A DNA stretch of 64,000 nucleotides, from contig NZ_JAHDYS010000002.1 of the NCBI RefSeq assembly GCF_018531195.1, positions 62,001 to 126,000 on the forward strand, written 5' to 3'. Below the pieces are notes generated by a model. That model made no database searches, had not been told where the DNA came from, and saw only the letters and a program-made list of their open reading frames with translations. This document shows, piece by piece, positions 51,194 to 60,300 of the stretch. How positions within the stretch are numbered: the stretch's first letter is position 1; the number at the start of each line of letters is the position of its first letter. Source of the DNA: Pelotalea chapellei. GTDB taxonomy: Bacteria; Desulfobacterota; Desulfuromonadia; Geobacterales; Pseudopelobacteraceae. The translations under genes were made by a program, and so were the position numbers.

Positions 51194-51712
51194 TTATTCA
51201 CTGCAGGCCCTTTGCATGGTCGCCGCCATTTCATTAAGGGCTGCTGTCAAAAGGTTATTATCAAACATTCCCGGATAATGCTCATATGGATAGTGCTTGT
51301 TCAACGTTTCCACCTGCCCGTTTTCACCGTAGGCATAGGTACTGCGCATTTCATAGCTGTATGGAGACAAGGTTACCTGCGTCCCTCCATTCTGGACTAC
51401 CACCTCGACCAGCAGCTGGGTATAATATTTGCGCCCTCCTGCAGGCTGCCCGAAACCGGTATCGGTGGCAAAATGCCAGGGCGCTGTTACCAGAATTGCC
51501 CCCTGGTTTTGCTCCTCCAGAATTCGCAGACGGCGCTCACCCTCAAGGACATTGCGAATTCTTTTCAGCGCCTCTGCCGGCACCAGGTTTACCTTGAAAA
51601 CGCGGGGTTTTATCGGTTCCGGCTCCGCACGCATATGATAACAACCGCCCAGAATAAGGAGCAGTGCCATTATTGCAACAACGGGCACAATCCTACTCGA
51701 GGCCATATTCAT
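51194..51712 (-). CDS. Lipoprotein inserted between ubiD and ubiA
   Basis: About 172 residues from the ATG at 51712; the upstream part of the frame overlaps ubiD and is not used. The signal MASSRIVPVVAIMALLLILGGC carries a lipobox with cysteine near 26. The mature part has a strand-rich segment (KYYTQLLVEVVVQNGGTQVTL) and a helical C-terminus. No family recognised. It overlaps the end of ubiD by about 20 bp, so it is coupled to the quinone genes. Confidence 0.7.
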   Translation of the reverse strand: MNMASSRIVPVVAIMALLLILGGCYHMRAEPEPIKPRVFKVNLVPAEALKRIRNVLEGERRLRILEEQNQGAILVTAPWHFATDTGFGQPAGGRKYYTQLLVEVVVQNGGTQVTLSPYSYEMRSTYAYGENGQVETLNKHYPYEHYPGMFDNNLLTAALNEMAATMQRACSE

Positions 51713-53102
51713 GCCAACGGCTCTGAACCAGATCAATAATGCGACTATCCTGAGCAAGTGAGCGAGAGATGTCCCAGCCGGTAGCATCAAGGGCCAGACG
51801 GCTTCCGGAGTTGTCGCAGATAAAATCACGACTGAAACTGCAGTTATTGATACAGCGCCATGCAGTTCCATTCATATCGCTTACCGATTCCTTCCCGTCA
51901 ATAAATACAAGCAGCCGCGCTGCCGAGAACCATGGAGTTTCCCATAGGAAATGAGCTGTTTCCCTTACCATGCCGGGATGAGAATTTTCAAGGGAAATGA
52001 CGGCACTCTGATGGAATACCCACTCTAACGGAAAACAGAGCCCGGTCACGCCAGGTATTATTCGACACACTAATGAAAACAGGATTCGTTCCCACACTTT
52101 TGCCATCCAGCAGTCTTCCATAGGTGGCGGCCCAACTATCGTAGCCGGTATGATGGCGTCATTACGGCGGGAAATGGCGGTAACGCGCATCACTGCGGCA
52201 GGAGCAGCCGGTGCATAAGCTCCGGTATGGTTCCCGAAAGGGCCTTCCAAGGTCGTTTCGGCTGGATCAACGTAGCCTTCGATAACCACCTCAGCTCCAC
52301 ACGGGACATGCAGAGGGACCGCTGTACACGGCTCCATTTCAAGTGGAGATTCTCTCAGAAAGCCGGCGAACGTACACTCATCCAGAACACCAGGCAGCGG
52401 CAGCATGGAACTAAGGGTAAGTGCCGGGGGGCCACCAAGCACAATGGAGACCGGCATTTTTTCGCCTCTGCAGCGAAACTCTTCCAGATGCCGGTGTGCT
52501 CCGCTCCCGATCTTCCATTGGATTGCCAATTCCTGCGGCCCGCGGAGCTGTGCACGGTACATACCGCAATTAACGTTATTGCCATTGGCATCAGCAGTAA
52601 AAACGAGGGGCAGGGTTATGTAGCGTTGGTATCCGGAGGCCATTCCATCATTGGGCCAGGAATGGAGAAAGGGAAATGCCGTCAGGTCCGGAGGGGTCAT
52701 TGTCCTGCAGATATCGGAACGAGTTTTCCTTATACGAGGGGCGTAACGACGAAATTCCGGTAGGGACGAGATCTGCTGATCAAGACTGGAAAGGCTTGGT
52801 TCGCTGATGGAATCAAGCAATGCAGACATTCGTGCTGTCAGCTGATCGGGATGATCAATGTTCAATGCCAGACAAACCCGCTGAAGAGAACCGAAAAGAT
52901 TGGTTGCCACAGAAAAAGACGAGCCTAGTGGCTGTTCGAAGAGCAGTCCTTTGCCTCCATCAGGCGACTTGCACACACGGTCTGTGATGGCGGCAATTTC
53001 AAGAACCGGATCTGTCGGCACGGAAATACGCGCCAGTTGGCCGCAGGACTCAAGGCAGGAAATATACTGCCTCAGATCATCCATGACGCGAGTGGCATCC
53101 AT
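51693..53102 (-). CDS. ubiD: UbiD family decarboxylase
   Basis: About 469 residues. Hallmarks are TMTPPDLTAFPFLHSWPNDG, NCGMYRAQLRG, VLGGPPALTLSSMLPLPG, and EGPFGNHTGAYAPA, which carry the prenyl-FMN and metal ligands of UbiD. It removes a carboxyl group from an aromatic polyprenylated acid in quinone synthesis. The frame is open to 53297 but that part overlaps glgA; ATG at 53102, eight bases after the glgA stop, is chosen. UbiX for its cofactor is in the same operon. Confidence 0.9.
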   Translation of the reverse strand: MDATRVMDDLRQYISCLESCGQLARISVPTDPVLEIAAITDRVCKSPDGGKGLLFEQPLGSSFSVATNLFGSLQRVCLALNIDHPDQLTARMSALLDSISEPSLSSLDQQISSLPEFRRYAPRIRKTRSDICRTMTPPDLTAFPFLHSWPNDGMASGYQRYITLPLVFTADANGNNVNCGMYRAQLRGPQELAIQWKIGSGAHRHLEEFRCRGEKMPVSIVLGGPPALTLSSMLPLPGVLDECTFAGFLRESPLEMEPCTAVPLHVPCGAEVVIEGYVDPAETTLEGPFGNHTGAYAPAAPAAVMRVTAISRRNDAIIPATIVGPPPMEDCWMAKVWERILFSLVCRIIPGVTGLCFPLEWVFHQSAVISLENSHPGMVRETAHFLWETPWFSAARLLVFIDGKESVSDMNGTAWRCINNCSFSRDFICDNSGSRLALDATGWDISRSLAQDSRIIDLVQSRWHEYGLE

Positions 53103-53112
53103 GCCGTGTCTG

Positions 53113-54627
53113 CTACTCGAACCTGTTTCTATAATATTCGGCACCGCGACGGCGTCGAATGGCAAGCCGGTAAAGCCGGTCATATTTAACAGCCGCATCT
53201 TCCCAGGTAAATCGCTGGGCCATGCCGTTCTGGCGCAATGCAGCCAGCCCTTCCGGATTGTTGAAGTAGGTATAGACCGCCCAACCGACAGTATCAAAAA
53301 GTGCCGTGGCGTTATGATTCCAGAATTTGAAGCCGGTACCGGTCAAAGTCGCTTCGTTGAAATTTTCAACGCTGTCTTCCAACCCACCCGTGGCCCGCAC
53401 GATGGGCGGAGTTCCATAGGCGAGACTGTACATCTGGTTGAGGCCGCATGGCTCGAAGGCGGAGGGCATCACGAAAAAATCGGCACCCGCCTCCACCTTG
53501 TGAGCCAAAGCTTCGTTATAGCCGATATAGCAGGCGAATTTTTCAGGATACATAGCCGCAATATCACCGAAATAGAAGTGTGCCCATGGCTCACCATTGC
53601 CCACTATCACGAATTGCACATCCATTTCCAGTATGCGATGGATCGCCGCAGCAAGTATATCGGTACCCTTTTGTTTCACCATCCGGGAAACTACTCCAAG
53701 TAGCGGTACATCCGGTCGTTGCGGTAGTCCCAGGCTAGCCTGAAGATCGCGTTTGCAGGCAGCTTTACCCTCCGTCACGGTCGTGGGTGTATAGGGGGTG
53801 GCTATCATGCTGTCGGTCTCAGGATTCCATTCCTGATAGTCGACTCCATTGAGGATGCCGTAGAGATCCCCTGCACGTTCCCTAACGACTCCTTCCAATC
53901 CCCAGCCAAATTCGGCAGTCTGAATTTCGTGGGCATAGCCCTGACTGACTGTATTCAGCAGCGTGGCATGGGTGAGCCCACCCTTGAGAAGGTTAACCTG
54001 GTCATCCTTCTCGAGCTCGAGGAAGTTGAAGTGTTTCCAGCCGACATCAAGCACTTCCATCAGGCCGGGATAAAAATTACCCTGATGCTGCATGTTATGC
54101 AGTGTCAGCAGCGATGCCGCATCCCCCACATAACGATCATGCAGGTAAGAAGTATTCAGCAAAGCCGGAATTATGCCGGTATGCCAATCATGGGAATGGA
54201 TGACATCAGGTTTGAAATCCAGCGCTTTGCATAGTTCAAGAGCAGCCTTGGAAAGGAACACAAAACGATTGTCATTGTCCAGATACCCCTCGCCATGTTC
54301 CTGATACAATCCCGCCCGACCGTAATATCCTTCATGCTCCAGGAAATATATCGGTACCTCGCTTCCCGGCAGCACCCCCTCATAAACGCCACAGTACTGG
54401 TGGCCAATGATACCCATGGGAACTGTGAGCACAAAAGGCAGGAGTCGCAGGCCATATTTTTCCCTGTCAACGGAATAGTAGCGCGGCAAGACCACCCGCA
54501 CGTCGTGTCCCATGGCAGCCAGGTACTTGGGTAAAGCTCCTACCACATCTCCCAGTCCCCCCTCTTTTGCAAAGGGAGCAGCCTCGGAAGCGGCAAACAA
54601 AATGGAAATATGCTCGGAAGACTTCAT
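53113..54627 (-). CDS. glgA: Glycogen synthase (ADP-glucose type)
   Basis: A 504-residue GT5 enzyme. The N-terminal ADP-glucose loop is KEGGLGDVVGALPKYLAAMGH, with HSHDWHTG near residue 140 and the donor-site MPSAFEPCGLNQMYSLAYGT near 390. It extends alpha-1,4-glucan from ADP-glucose in the cytoplasm. GGAG lies five bases before ATG. It sits between transaldolase and ubiD on the same strand, an arrangement mixing storage and quinone genes. The branching enzyme and pyrophosphorylase are not in the window. Confidence 0.96.
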   Translation of the reverse strand: MKSSEHISILFAASEAAPFAKEGGLGDVVGALPKYLAAMGHDVRVVLPRYYSVDREKYGLRLLPFVLTVPMGIIGHQYCGVYEGVLPGSEVPIYFLEHEGYYGRAGLYQEHGEGYLDNDNRFVFLSKAALELCKALDFKPDVIHSHDWHTGIIPALLNTSYLHDRYVGDAASLLTLHNMQHQGNFYPGLMEVLDVGWKHFNFLELEKDDQVNLLKGGLTHATLLNTVSQGYAHEIQTAEFGWGLEGVVRERAGDLYGILNGVDYQEWNPETDSMIATPYTPTTVTEGKAACKRDLQASLGLPQRPDVPLLGVVSRMVKQKGTDILAAAIHRILEMDVQFVIVGNGEPWAHFYFGDIAAMYPEKFACYIGYNEALAHKVEAGADFFVMPSAFEPCGLNQMYSLAYGTPPIVRATGGLEDSVENFNEATLTGTGFKFWNHNATALFDTVGWAVYTYFNNPEGLAALRQNGMAQRFTWEDAAVKYDRLYRLAIRRRRGAEYYRNRFE

Positions 54628-54652
54628 CCAGGCTCCACTCTAGGTCAGATTT

Positions 54653-54680
54653 CCTCCCTTCCAGCAGGCTGGAAGGGAGG
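54653..54680 (-). terminator. 12-bp perfect hairpin after the transaldolase gene
   Basis: CCTCCCTTCCAG and CTGGAAGGGAGG form a perfect 12-bp stem with a CAGG loop, eight bases past the transaldolase stop on the minus strand. The poor T-run suggests an attenuator or processing site rather than a full stop before glgA. Confidence 0.6.
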
Positions 54681-54687
54681 CGTAGCA

Positions 54688-55332
54688 TTACTTGGGTACG
54701 TTTTCCCAGTCTTCGAGAAATTTCTTGATGCCGGCATCTGTCAGGGGATGTTTGGCAAGCTGAATCATGACCGAATAAGGTATGGTTGCTATGTCGGCCC
54801 CTATGAGGGCAGAATTGAGAACATGAATCGGATTCCGTACGCTGGCCACGATAATCTCGCTCATGTAGCCGTAGTTGTCGAATATGGTGCGGATATCTTC
54901 AATAATTCCCATACCATCCTGAGAGATGTCGTCCAAGCGCCCGATAAAAGGTGAAACATAGGTTGCACCCGCTTTAGCGGCCAATAAAGCCTGCATGGGT
55001 GTGAATATGAGAGTGACATTGGTTTTGATGCCCAATGCGGTCAGCGCATTGGTGGCCTTGAGCCCTTCGGGTGTCATGGGCACCTTGACCACAATGTTCT
55101 GGTGAATTTTAACAAGCTCCTTGGCCTCTTCAAGCATTCCTGCACAATCAAGTGACACCACTTCGGCCGAGATAGGACCATCAACGATGGAGACGATCTC
55201 CTTGATGACATCTTCAAACCTGCGACCCGATTTTGCAATCAGTGATGGATTGGTGGTAACCCCATCAACCAGACCAAGTTCATGGGCCTCACGTATTTCG
55301 CGGACATCCGCAGTATCGATGAAAAACTTCAT
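54688..55332 (-). CDS. Fructose-6-phosphate aldolase/transaldolase (short type)
   Basis: A 214-residue TalC/Fsa-type barrel. The start [22 protein letters not shown] and the Schiff-base lysine K83 in [10 protein letters not shown] are all present. Length matches the compact transaldolases that serve as the pentose-phosphate transaldolase in many delta-proteobacteria. GGAGG lies before ATG, and the start overlaps the stop of the YHS gene (ATGA). Confidence 0.94.
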   Translation of the reverse strand: MKFFIDTADVREIREAHELGLVDGVTTNPSLIAKSGRRFEDVIKEIVSIVDGPISAEVVSLDCAGMLEEAKELVKIHQNIVVKVPMTPEGLKATNALTALGIKTNVTLIFTPMQALLAAKAGATYVSPFIGRLDDISQDGMGIIEDIRTIFDNYGYMSEIIVASVRNPIHVLNSALIGADIATIPYSVMIQLAKHPLTDAGIKKFLEDWENVPK

Positions 55333-55607
55333 AGTGCCTCCGTGTTATTATTGTTTTTTTTATCAGCAAGGTTATTGCGATATTTTTCAAGACAGCTATG
55401 TGAGCAAAAAAAGTGACGCTGACCATCATGTCTGCCAATTACAGCATCATCCTCGGAAACGTACATTCCGCACACGGGGTCACGATAGGTGGCCTCGGCC
55501 GCATCACGCTTTGCGGCTGATGAAACCTGGTTCTTTCCGTTTACAAGGGAAATGATGATCCGATAACCAATGTAGATCAAAAGACCCCAGATGAAAAGTC
55601 TGATCAC
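55329..55607 (-). CDS. Small membrane-anchored YHS-domain protein
   Basis: A 92-residue protein: an N-terminal membrane helix ([19 protein letters not shown]) and a C-terminal YHS-like domain ([15 protein letters not shown], then [13 protein letters not shown]). The cysteines DPVCGM and CSHSC probably bind a metal. Related proteins are annotated as heavy-metal or TRASH/YHS proteins. It is coupled to the transaldolase by ATGA and lies 13 bp from folK. Role unknown. Confidence 0.82.
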   Translation of the reverse strand: MIRLFIWGLLIYIGYRIIISLVNGKNQVSSAAKRDAAEATYRDPVCGMYVSEDDAVIGRHDGQRHFFCSHSCLEKYRNNLADKKNNNNTEAL

Positions 55608-55620
55608 ATAGACCCTTTCT

Positions 55621-56109
55621 TCATATTTCAGTCACAGTTTCATCCGATTTGAGGCCGGCAAGTAACTCAACTATGGTTTTCTCCAACCTCGGGTGTTTCA
55701 GGCCAGGGGCAAGCACGCAGAGTGGCTCAAGGACAAAGCGTCTCTCAGCCATCCGCGGGTGTGGCACGATCAAATCAGGGGTGTCAACAACCTCTTCACC
55801 ATACAGTAACAGGTCAAGATCCATGGTCCGCGGTCCGTCAGGTGCGCTTCTGACTCGGCGGAAAACCGAGCTTTCGATCTGCTGCAGGTGATACAAAAGT
55901 TCATGGGGAGATAGTCCGGTGGAAAGCCGGAGAACAGCATTGTAGAAGGGGGACTGATCTGTGAAGCCAACCGGTGATGTTTCGTAAAATGGAGATAGGC
56001 CGGTTACCCGGCATGTCGGCAGTTTTCCGATCTCTGCAATAGCGCGCAAGAGATTCAGCTCCCGATCTCCCATGTTGGAACCGAGAGCGATGTAAGCAAT
56101 TTTTTCCAC
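55621..56109 (-). CDS. folK: FolK, 6-hydroxymethyl-7,8-dihydropterin pyrophosphokinase
   Basis: About 162 residues with IAYIALGSNMGDRELNL, the substrate loop YETSPVGFTDQSPFYNAV, and the metal-binding DGPRTMDLDLLLYG (Asp-x-Asp) followed by VPHPRMAERRFVLEPL. It transfers pyrophosphate from ATP in folate synthesis. GTG at 56109 matches the usual N-terminus; the frame opens at a TTG at 56145. It heads a minus-strand group (YHS protein, transaldolase, glgA, ubiD, ubiA, ubiX), downstream of a terminator-bearing leader. Confidence 0.93.
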   Translation of the reverse strand: MEKIAYIALGSNMGDRELNLLRAIAEIGKLPTCRVTGLSPFYETSPVGFTDQSPFYNAVLRLSTGLSPHELLYHLQQIESSVFRRVRSAPDGPRTMDLDLLLYGEEVVDTPDLIVPHPRMAERRFVLEPLCVLAPGLKHPRLEKTIVELLAGLKSDETVTEI

Positions 56110-56175
56110 GTCAGAGATTAAAACATAACGGCACAAAGACGTCAACCCACTGTGAATCGAGACACCGCAACAGGC

Positions 56176-56252
56176 AAAAAAACACCCTGGTAACTAGGAG
56201 GGAAAGTCACCAGGGCAGATGAAGACCGTTAGGTCTTCGCAATCATTTCTCT
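56176..56252 (-). ncRNA. Candidate small RNA or attenuated leader upstream of folK
   Basis: On the minus strand a transcript from about 56252 would form a short hairpin GAAGACC-taac-GGTCTTC (56221-56238). A second, strong hairpin CCCTGGTGACT/AGTTACCAGGG (56185-56215) is followed by seven T (56176-56182), an intrinsic terminator. The nine-base loop, TTCCCTCCT, contains CCUCC, complementary to Shine-Dalgarno sequences. A tiny frame, ATG ATT GCG AAG ACC TAA, lies at the first hairpin. It ends about 67 bp before folK, so it could be a free small RNA or a terminated leader. Confidence 0.5.
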
Positions 56253-56258
56253 GGTTTT

Positions 56259-56286
56259 ATGATATCAGGCCACTGCTTTTTTTCAA
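56259..56286 (-). promoter_or_regulatory. Promoter for the candidate small RNA
   Basis: On the minus strand TTGAAA and TATCAT are 16 bases apart, about seven bases before the proposed start of the small RNA. The sequence upstream is very AT-rich. Confidence 0.5.
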
Positions 56287-56390
56287 GAATATTTTTTATA
56301 ACTACCTTTTACAAAAAAACAAAAACCCGGATTCTTTATCTTTTCAGTTGACATGAAATGATCGGTTGGATCCTACACCACGGGTGAATC

Positions 56391-57260
56391 CTATCTCATA
56401 GATGCAGCCAAACCTTCACAATAGGTGGGGTATTGCAAAGTAATGCCAAGTTCGCGAAGCATCCGGCTGTTATCAACAATACGTGATTCACTGACATAGG
56501 AAAGCATCAGGGGGGACATGGTTTTACGAGCCTCTTCCATGGTCACCTGTGGTTGACGAGGTTCACCCAGCGCATCGGCACAAGCATTAAAATAGGAAGT
56601 CATGCTGCTTGCATTTCCGTCGCTAACATTAAAGATATCGCCATCCCGCCCTTTAGCTGCCGCAGCAGCACAGATACGAGCAAGATCATCGGCATGAATC
56701 CGATTGCTGGGACCGGCCTCCTCTTCCCGCAACACCGGCTGCCCCTGACGGATCTGCATCAGAGGAAGGCGTCCCGGACCATAGATGCCACTCACCCGCA
56801 GAATAACCACTGATGCCCCTGATGTTGCCCCATATTGCATAAATGCCGTCTCAGCATCCAGACGGCGCTTGCCCATGGCAGATGCCGGGTCTGTTGGCGA
56901 TGATTCTGTCACCACTCCACCCTTTACTTCGCTATAGACTGAAGTTGCACTCATATAGATTATTTTCGCAGGTGCTCCGGATAAGGCAAGCTGTCTACAA
57001 AAGTTCCGTGCACGGGTGTCGGTGATGCCGCCACCGGGTGGGGGAACAAAATAAAAGATGGTGCGACCGGCACTATCCAGCCGAGGGATTGTTGCAGGAT
57101 CATCAAAGCTGCAGGTGGCCACATTAAGCCCATCAACAGATAACCTGGCCTGCCGATCCGGAGATCGCACCAGACAGGTGACATCGGCACCCTTTTCCAT
57201 GAAAATACGGGCAACCCTTTCACCAATGTAGCCGCATCCGGCTATCAGAATTTGTGTCAT
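56391..57260 (-). CDS. NAD(P)-dependent epimerase/dehydratase-like SDR
   Basis: A 289-residue atypical SDR with an N-terminal nucleotide-binding motif IAGCGYIGERVARIF and an IYMSATSVYSE stretch; the region HADDLARICAAAA is also family-typical. The sequence FYFVPPPGGG near residue 69 is common in YeeZ-like proteins. The usual Tyr-x3-Lys pair is not clear, so catalysis is uncertain. Substrate unknown. The gene is alone between the nifJ terminator and the small-RNA region. Confidence 0.82.
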   Translation of the reverse strand: MTQILIAGCGYIGERVARIFMEKGADVTCLVRSPDRQARLSVDGLNVATCSFDDPATIPRLDSAGRTIFYFVPPPGGGITDTRARNFCRQLALSGAPAKIIYMSATSVYSEVKGGVVTESSPTDPASAMGKRRLDAETAFMQYGATSGASVVILRVSGIYGPGRLPLMQIRQGQPVLREEEAGPSNRIHADDLARICAAAAAKGRDGDIFNVSDGNASSMTSYFNACADALGEPRQPQVTMEEARKTMSPLMLSYVSESRIVDNSRMLRELGITLQYPTYCEGLAASMR

Positions 57261-57284
57261 GACTGCTCCTTCTCCTGTTAGGCC

Positions 57285-57320
57285 AAAAAAGCCCCGCAGA
57301 TTGCTCTGCGGGGCTTTTTT
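57285..57320 (-). terminator. Terminator of pyruvate:ferredoxin oxidoreductase gene
   Basis: AAAAAAGCCCCGCAGA and TCTGCGGGGCTTTTTT form a 16-bp symmetrical hairpin around TTGC, 20 bp beyond the nifJ stop on the minus strand. Confidence 0.92.
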
Positions 57321-57340
57321 GGCAAATTTACAATGTGCTT

Positions 57341-60300
57341 CTACTTTTCACCAAACTCCAGGGCTGCAAGCTTCTGATAATATTCGAAGCGGCTGGCGGT
57401 CCAGGCTGTGGCTTTTTTCATCAGCACAGCAGCTGCTTCGGGATTTGCCTTCTGCAGCACCTTATAGCGATTCTCACCGTAGGCATACTCCTCGAACGAA
57501 GTGGTCGGGGATTTGCTGTCCAACTGCAACGGGTTCTTTCCTTCGGCAACCAGTGCCGGATTGTAGCGATACAGTGGCCAGTATCCGCATGATACTGCCT
57601 TCTTGTTTTCATCGACACCTTTGGTCATGTTGATGCCATGGGCAATGCAATGGGAGTAGGCAACGATGATCGATGGTCCGTCATATGCTTCGGCTTCTAT
57701 GAAGGCTTTGACCACCTGGCCCGGATTGGCCAGCGAGACGTTGGCTACGTAGACATTGCCGTAGGCCATGGCCATCATGCCGAGATCCTTCTTGGCCATT
57801 GCCTTGCCGCCGGCTGCAAACTGGGCCACAGCACCGGTTGGAGTGGCTTTGGAAGCCTGTCCGCCGGTGTTTGAGTAAACCTCAGTATCCAGAACCAGCA
57901 GATTGATGTTTTTGCCGGAAGCGATGACATGGTCAAGACCGCCGTAGCCGATGTCATAGGCCCATCCATCGCCGCCAACACACCAGACCGATTTCTTGAC
58001 CAGATAATCGGCCAAAGGCAGCAACTGCACTGCAGCCGACTCGGTGCAACCTTTGAGAGCTTCCTTGAGTTTTGCAACCCGTTCACGCTGTTTCTCGATA
58101 CCGGCTTGGTCAGACTGGTCGGCAGTCTTGATCTCATTCATCAGCGGGATAACCGGTTTACAGGATTGGCAGGTGCAGGTAGTCAGTTTATCCAGCAGCT
58201 CCAATGCTGATTCGGTGAATTTGTCCACCGCGAGACGCATGCCGTAGCCGAATTCGGCATTATCTTCGAACAGCGAGTTGGACCAGGCCGGTCCACGCCC
58301 ATCGGCGCGTTTTGCCCAGGGAGTTGTCGGCAGGTTACCGCCATAGATTGATGTACAACCGGTAGCATTGGCAATCATGGCGCGGTCGCCAAACAGCTGG
58401 GAGAGCAGTTTCAGGTAAGGAGTTTCGCCACATCCGGCGCAGGCACCAGAAAACTCGAAGGTCGGCCGCACCAGCTGGCTGCCGCGCAGGGTATCCAGCT
58501 TGAGCTGTGCCGGATCCATGTCTGGCAGAGAGAGGAAGAAGTCGAAGTTGACCGCCTCATCATGGCGCAGAGGGGGCTGGAACTTCATGTTGATGGCCTT
58601 GTGGTTCGGATCTTCCTTGCTCTTTGCCGGGCAATTGTGCACACAGGCACCGCAGCCGGTACAGTCTTCGGGAGCAACCTGAAGCGTATATTTCATCCCT
58701 TTGAATTCAGGAAGCTTACAGTCGGTGGATTTGAATGTTGCCGGTGCATTCTCCAGAAGTTTGCCGTCATAAGCTTTCATGCGGATAGTGGCATGGGGGC
58801 AGACGAATGAGCAGATGCCGCATTGGATGCAGAGCTGCTCGTCCCATACCGGGATGTCCACGGCGATATTACGCTTCTCGTACTGAGATGTCGCCGTCGG
58901 GAAGGTACCGTCAGCCGGCATGGCCGAGACCGGCAGATTGTCGCCAAAGCCGGCGATAATGGTTCCTGTTACATCCTGAACAAACCGGGGCGCATTCGGG
59001 GAAACTGACGGCGGCATTGTCAGGCTGCTGGAAGCTGTGGCCGGAACCTGTACCTCATGAATATTTTTGAGAGCCTCATCCACGGCGGCGTTATTCATTG
59101 CAACAACTTTTTCGCCCGACTTGCCGTAGCTCTTCTTGATGGCACCCTTGATCTCATTGATTGCAGTTTCCAGGGGAATGATATTGGAGATTTTGAAAAA
59201 TGCGGTCTGCATGATCACGTTGATGCGTGCGCCAAGACCGAGCTCTTCGCCAAGTTTGATCGCGTTGATCACATAGAACTTAAGTTTCCTGTCGATGATC
59301 TGCTGCTGGACTTCCCTCGGCATTTTGTCCCAGACTTCATCATGCTCAAAGGGGGAGCAAAGCAGGAAGGTTCCACCGGGCTTAGCTTTGCTGACCATGT
59401 CGTATTTCTCCAGGAAGGAGAAATTATGGCAGGCAATGAAGTCGGCGTTATCGATGAGGTAAGGGGCATTAATCGCCCTGGCTCCGAAGCGCAGGTGCGA
59501 TGTGGTGATGGTGCCGGCTTTCTTGGAATCGTAAACAAAGTAGGCCTGGGCAAAGTTATCAGTACTTTCGCCGATGATCTTGATCGAGTTCTTGTTAGCA
59601 CCGACTGTTCCGTCAGATCCCAGTCCGAAGAACATGGCTTCGTAGGTGCCATCCATGGCGTTGCGGAAATCAGGATCGTAGTCAAGGCTGCAGTTGGTGA
59701 CATCCTCTTTTATGCCGACTACAAAATGGTTCTTCGGCTTGGCTTCCTTGAGATTGTCCAGTACCGATTTGGCCATGGCCGGAGTAAATTCCTTGGAGCC
59801 GAGGCCGTAACGGCCGCCGACAATGGTCGGATAACCTGTGAAGCTGAATTTACCATCGGACATGGCTTCGCCGATGGCTGTGCGCACATCAAGGTAAAGC
59901 GGTTCACCCAAAGAGCCCGGCTCTTTGGTGCGGTCCAGAACCGCAATGCTTTTGACCGTTTTTGGCAGAGCTTCGATGAAGGCATCCAGCGGGAAGGGGC
60001 GGTACAGGTGGACTTTTACGACGCCGACCTTCTCTCCCTTTTTGACGAGACTGCTAACGGTCTCCTGTACGGTGTCGGCTGCGGAACCCATGACCACGAC
60101 AACCCTTTCGGCGTCTTGAGCACCGGCATAGTCTACCAGCTTATAGGAGCGACCGGTAAGCTTGGCGAACTTGTCCATCTCTTCCTGAACGATTTTGATG
60201 CAGGGCTCGTAAAACTGATTGACGGTTTCGCGACCCTGGAAATAGACGTCCGGATTCTGGGCAGTACCGCGCATGACCGGGCGATCGGGTGAAAGACCAC

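Noticed and set aside
59057-60292. 411-codon plus-strand open frame
   Set aside because: Lies wholly antisense to pyruvate:ferredoxin oxidoreductase; long shadow frames are expected opposite highly biased genes.
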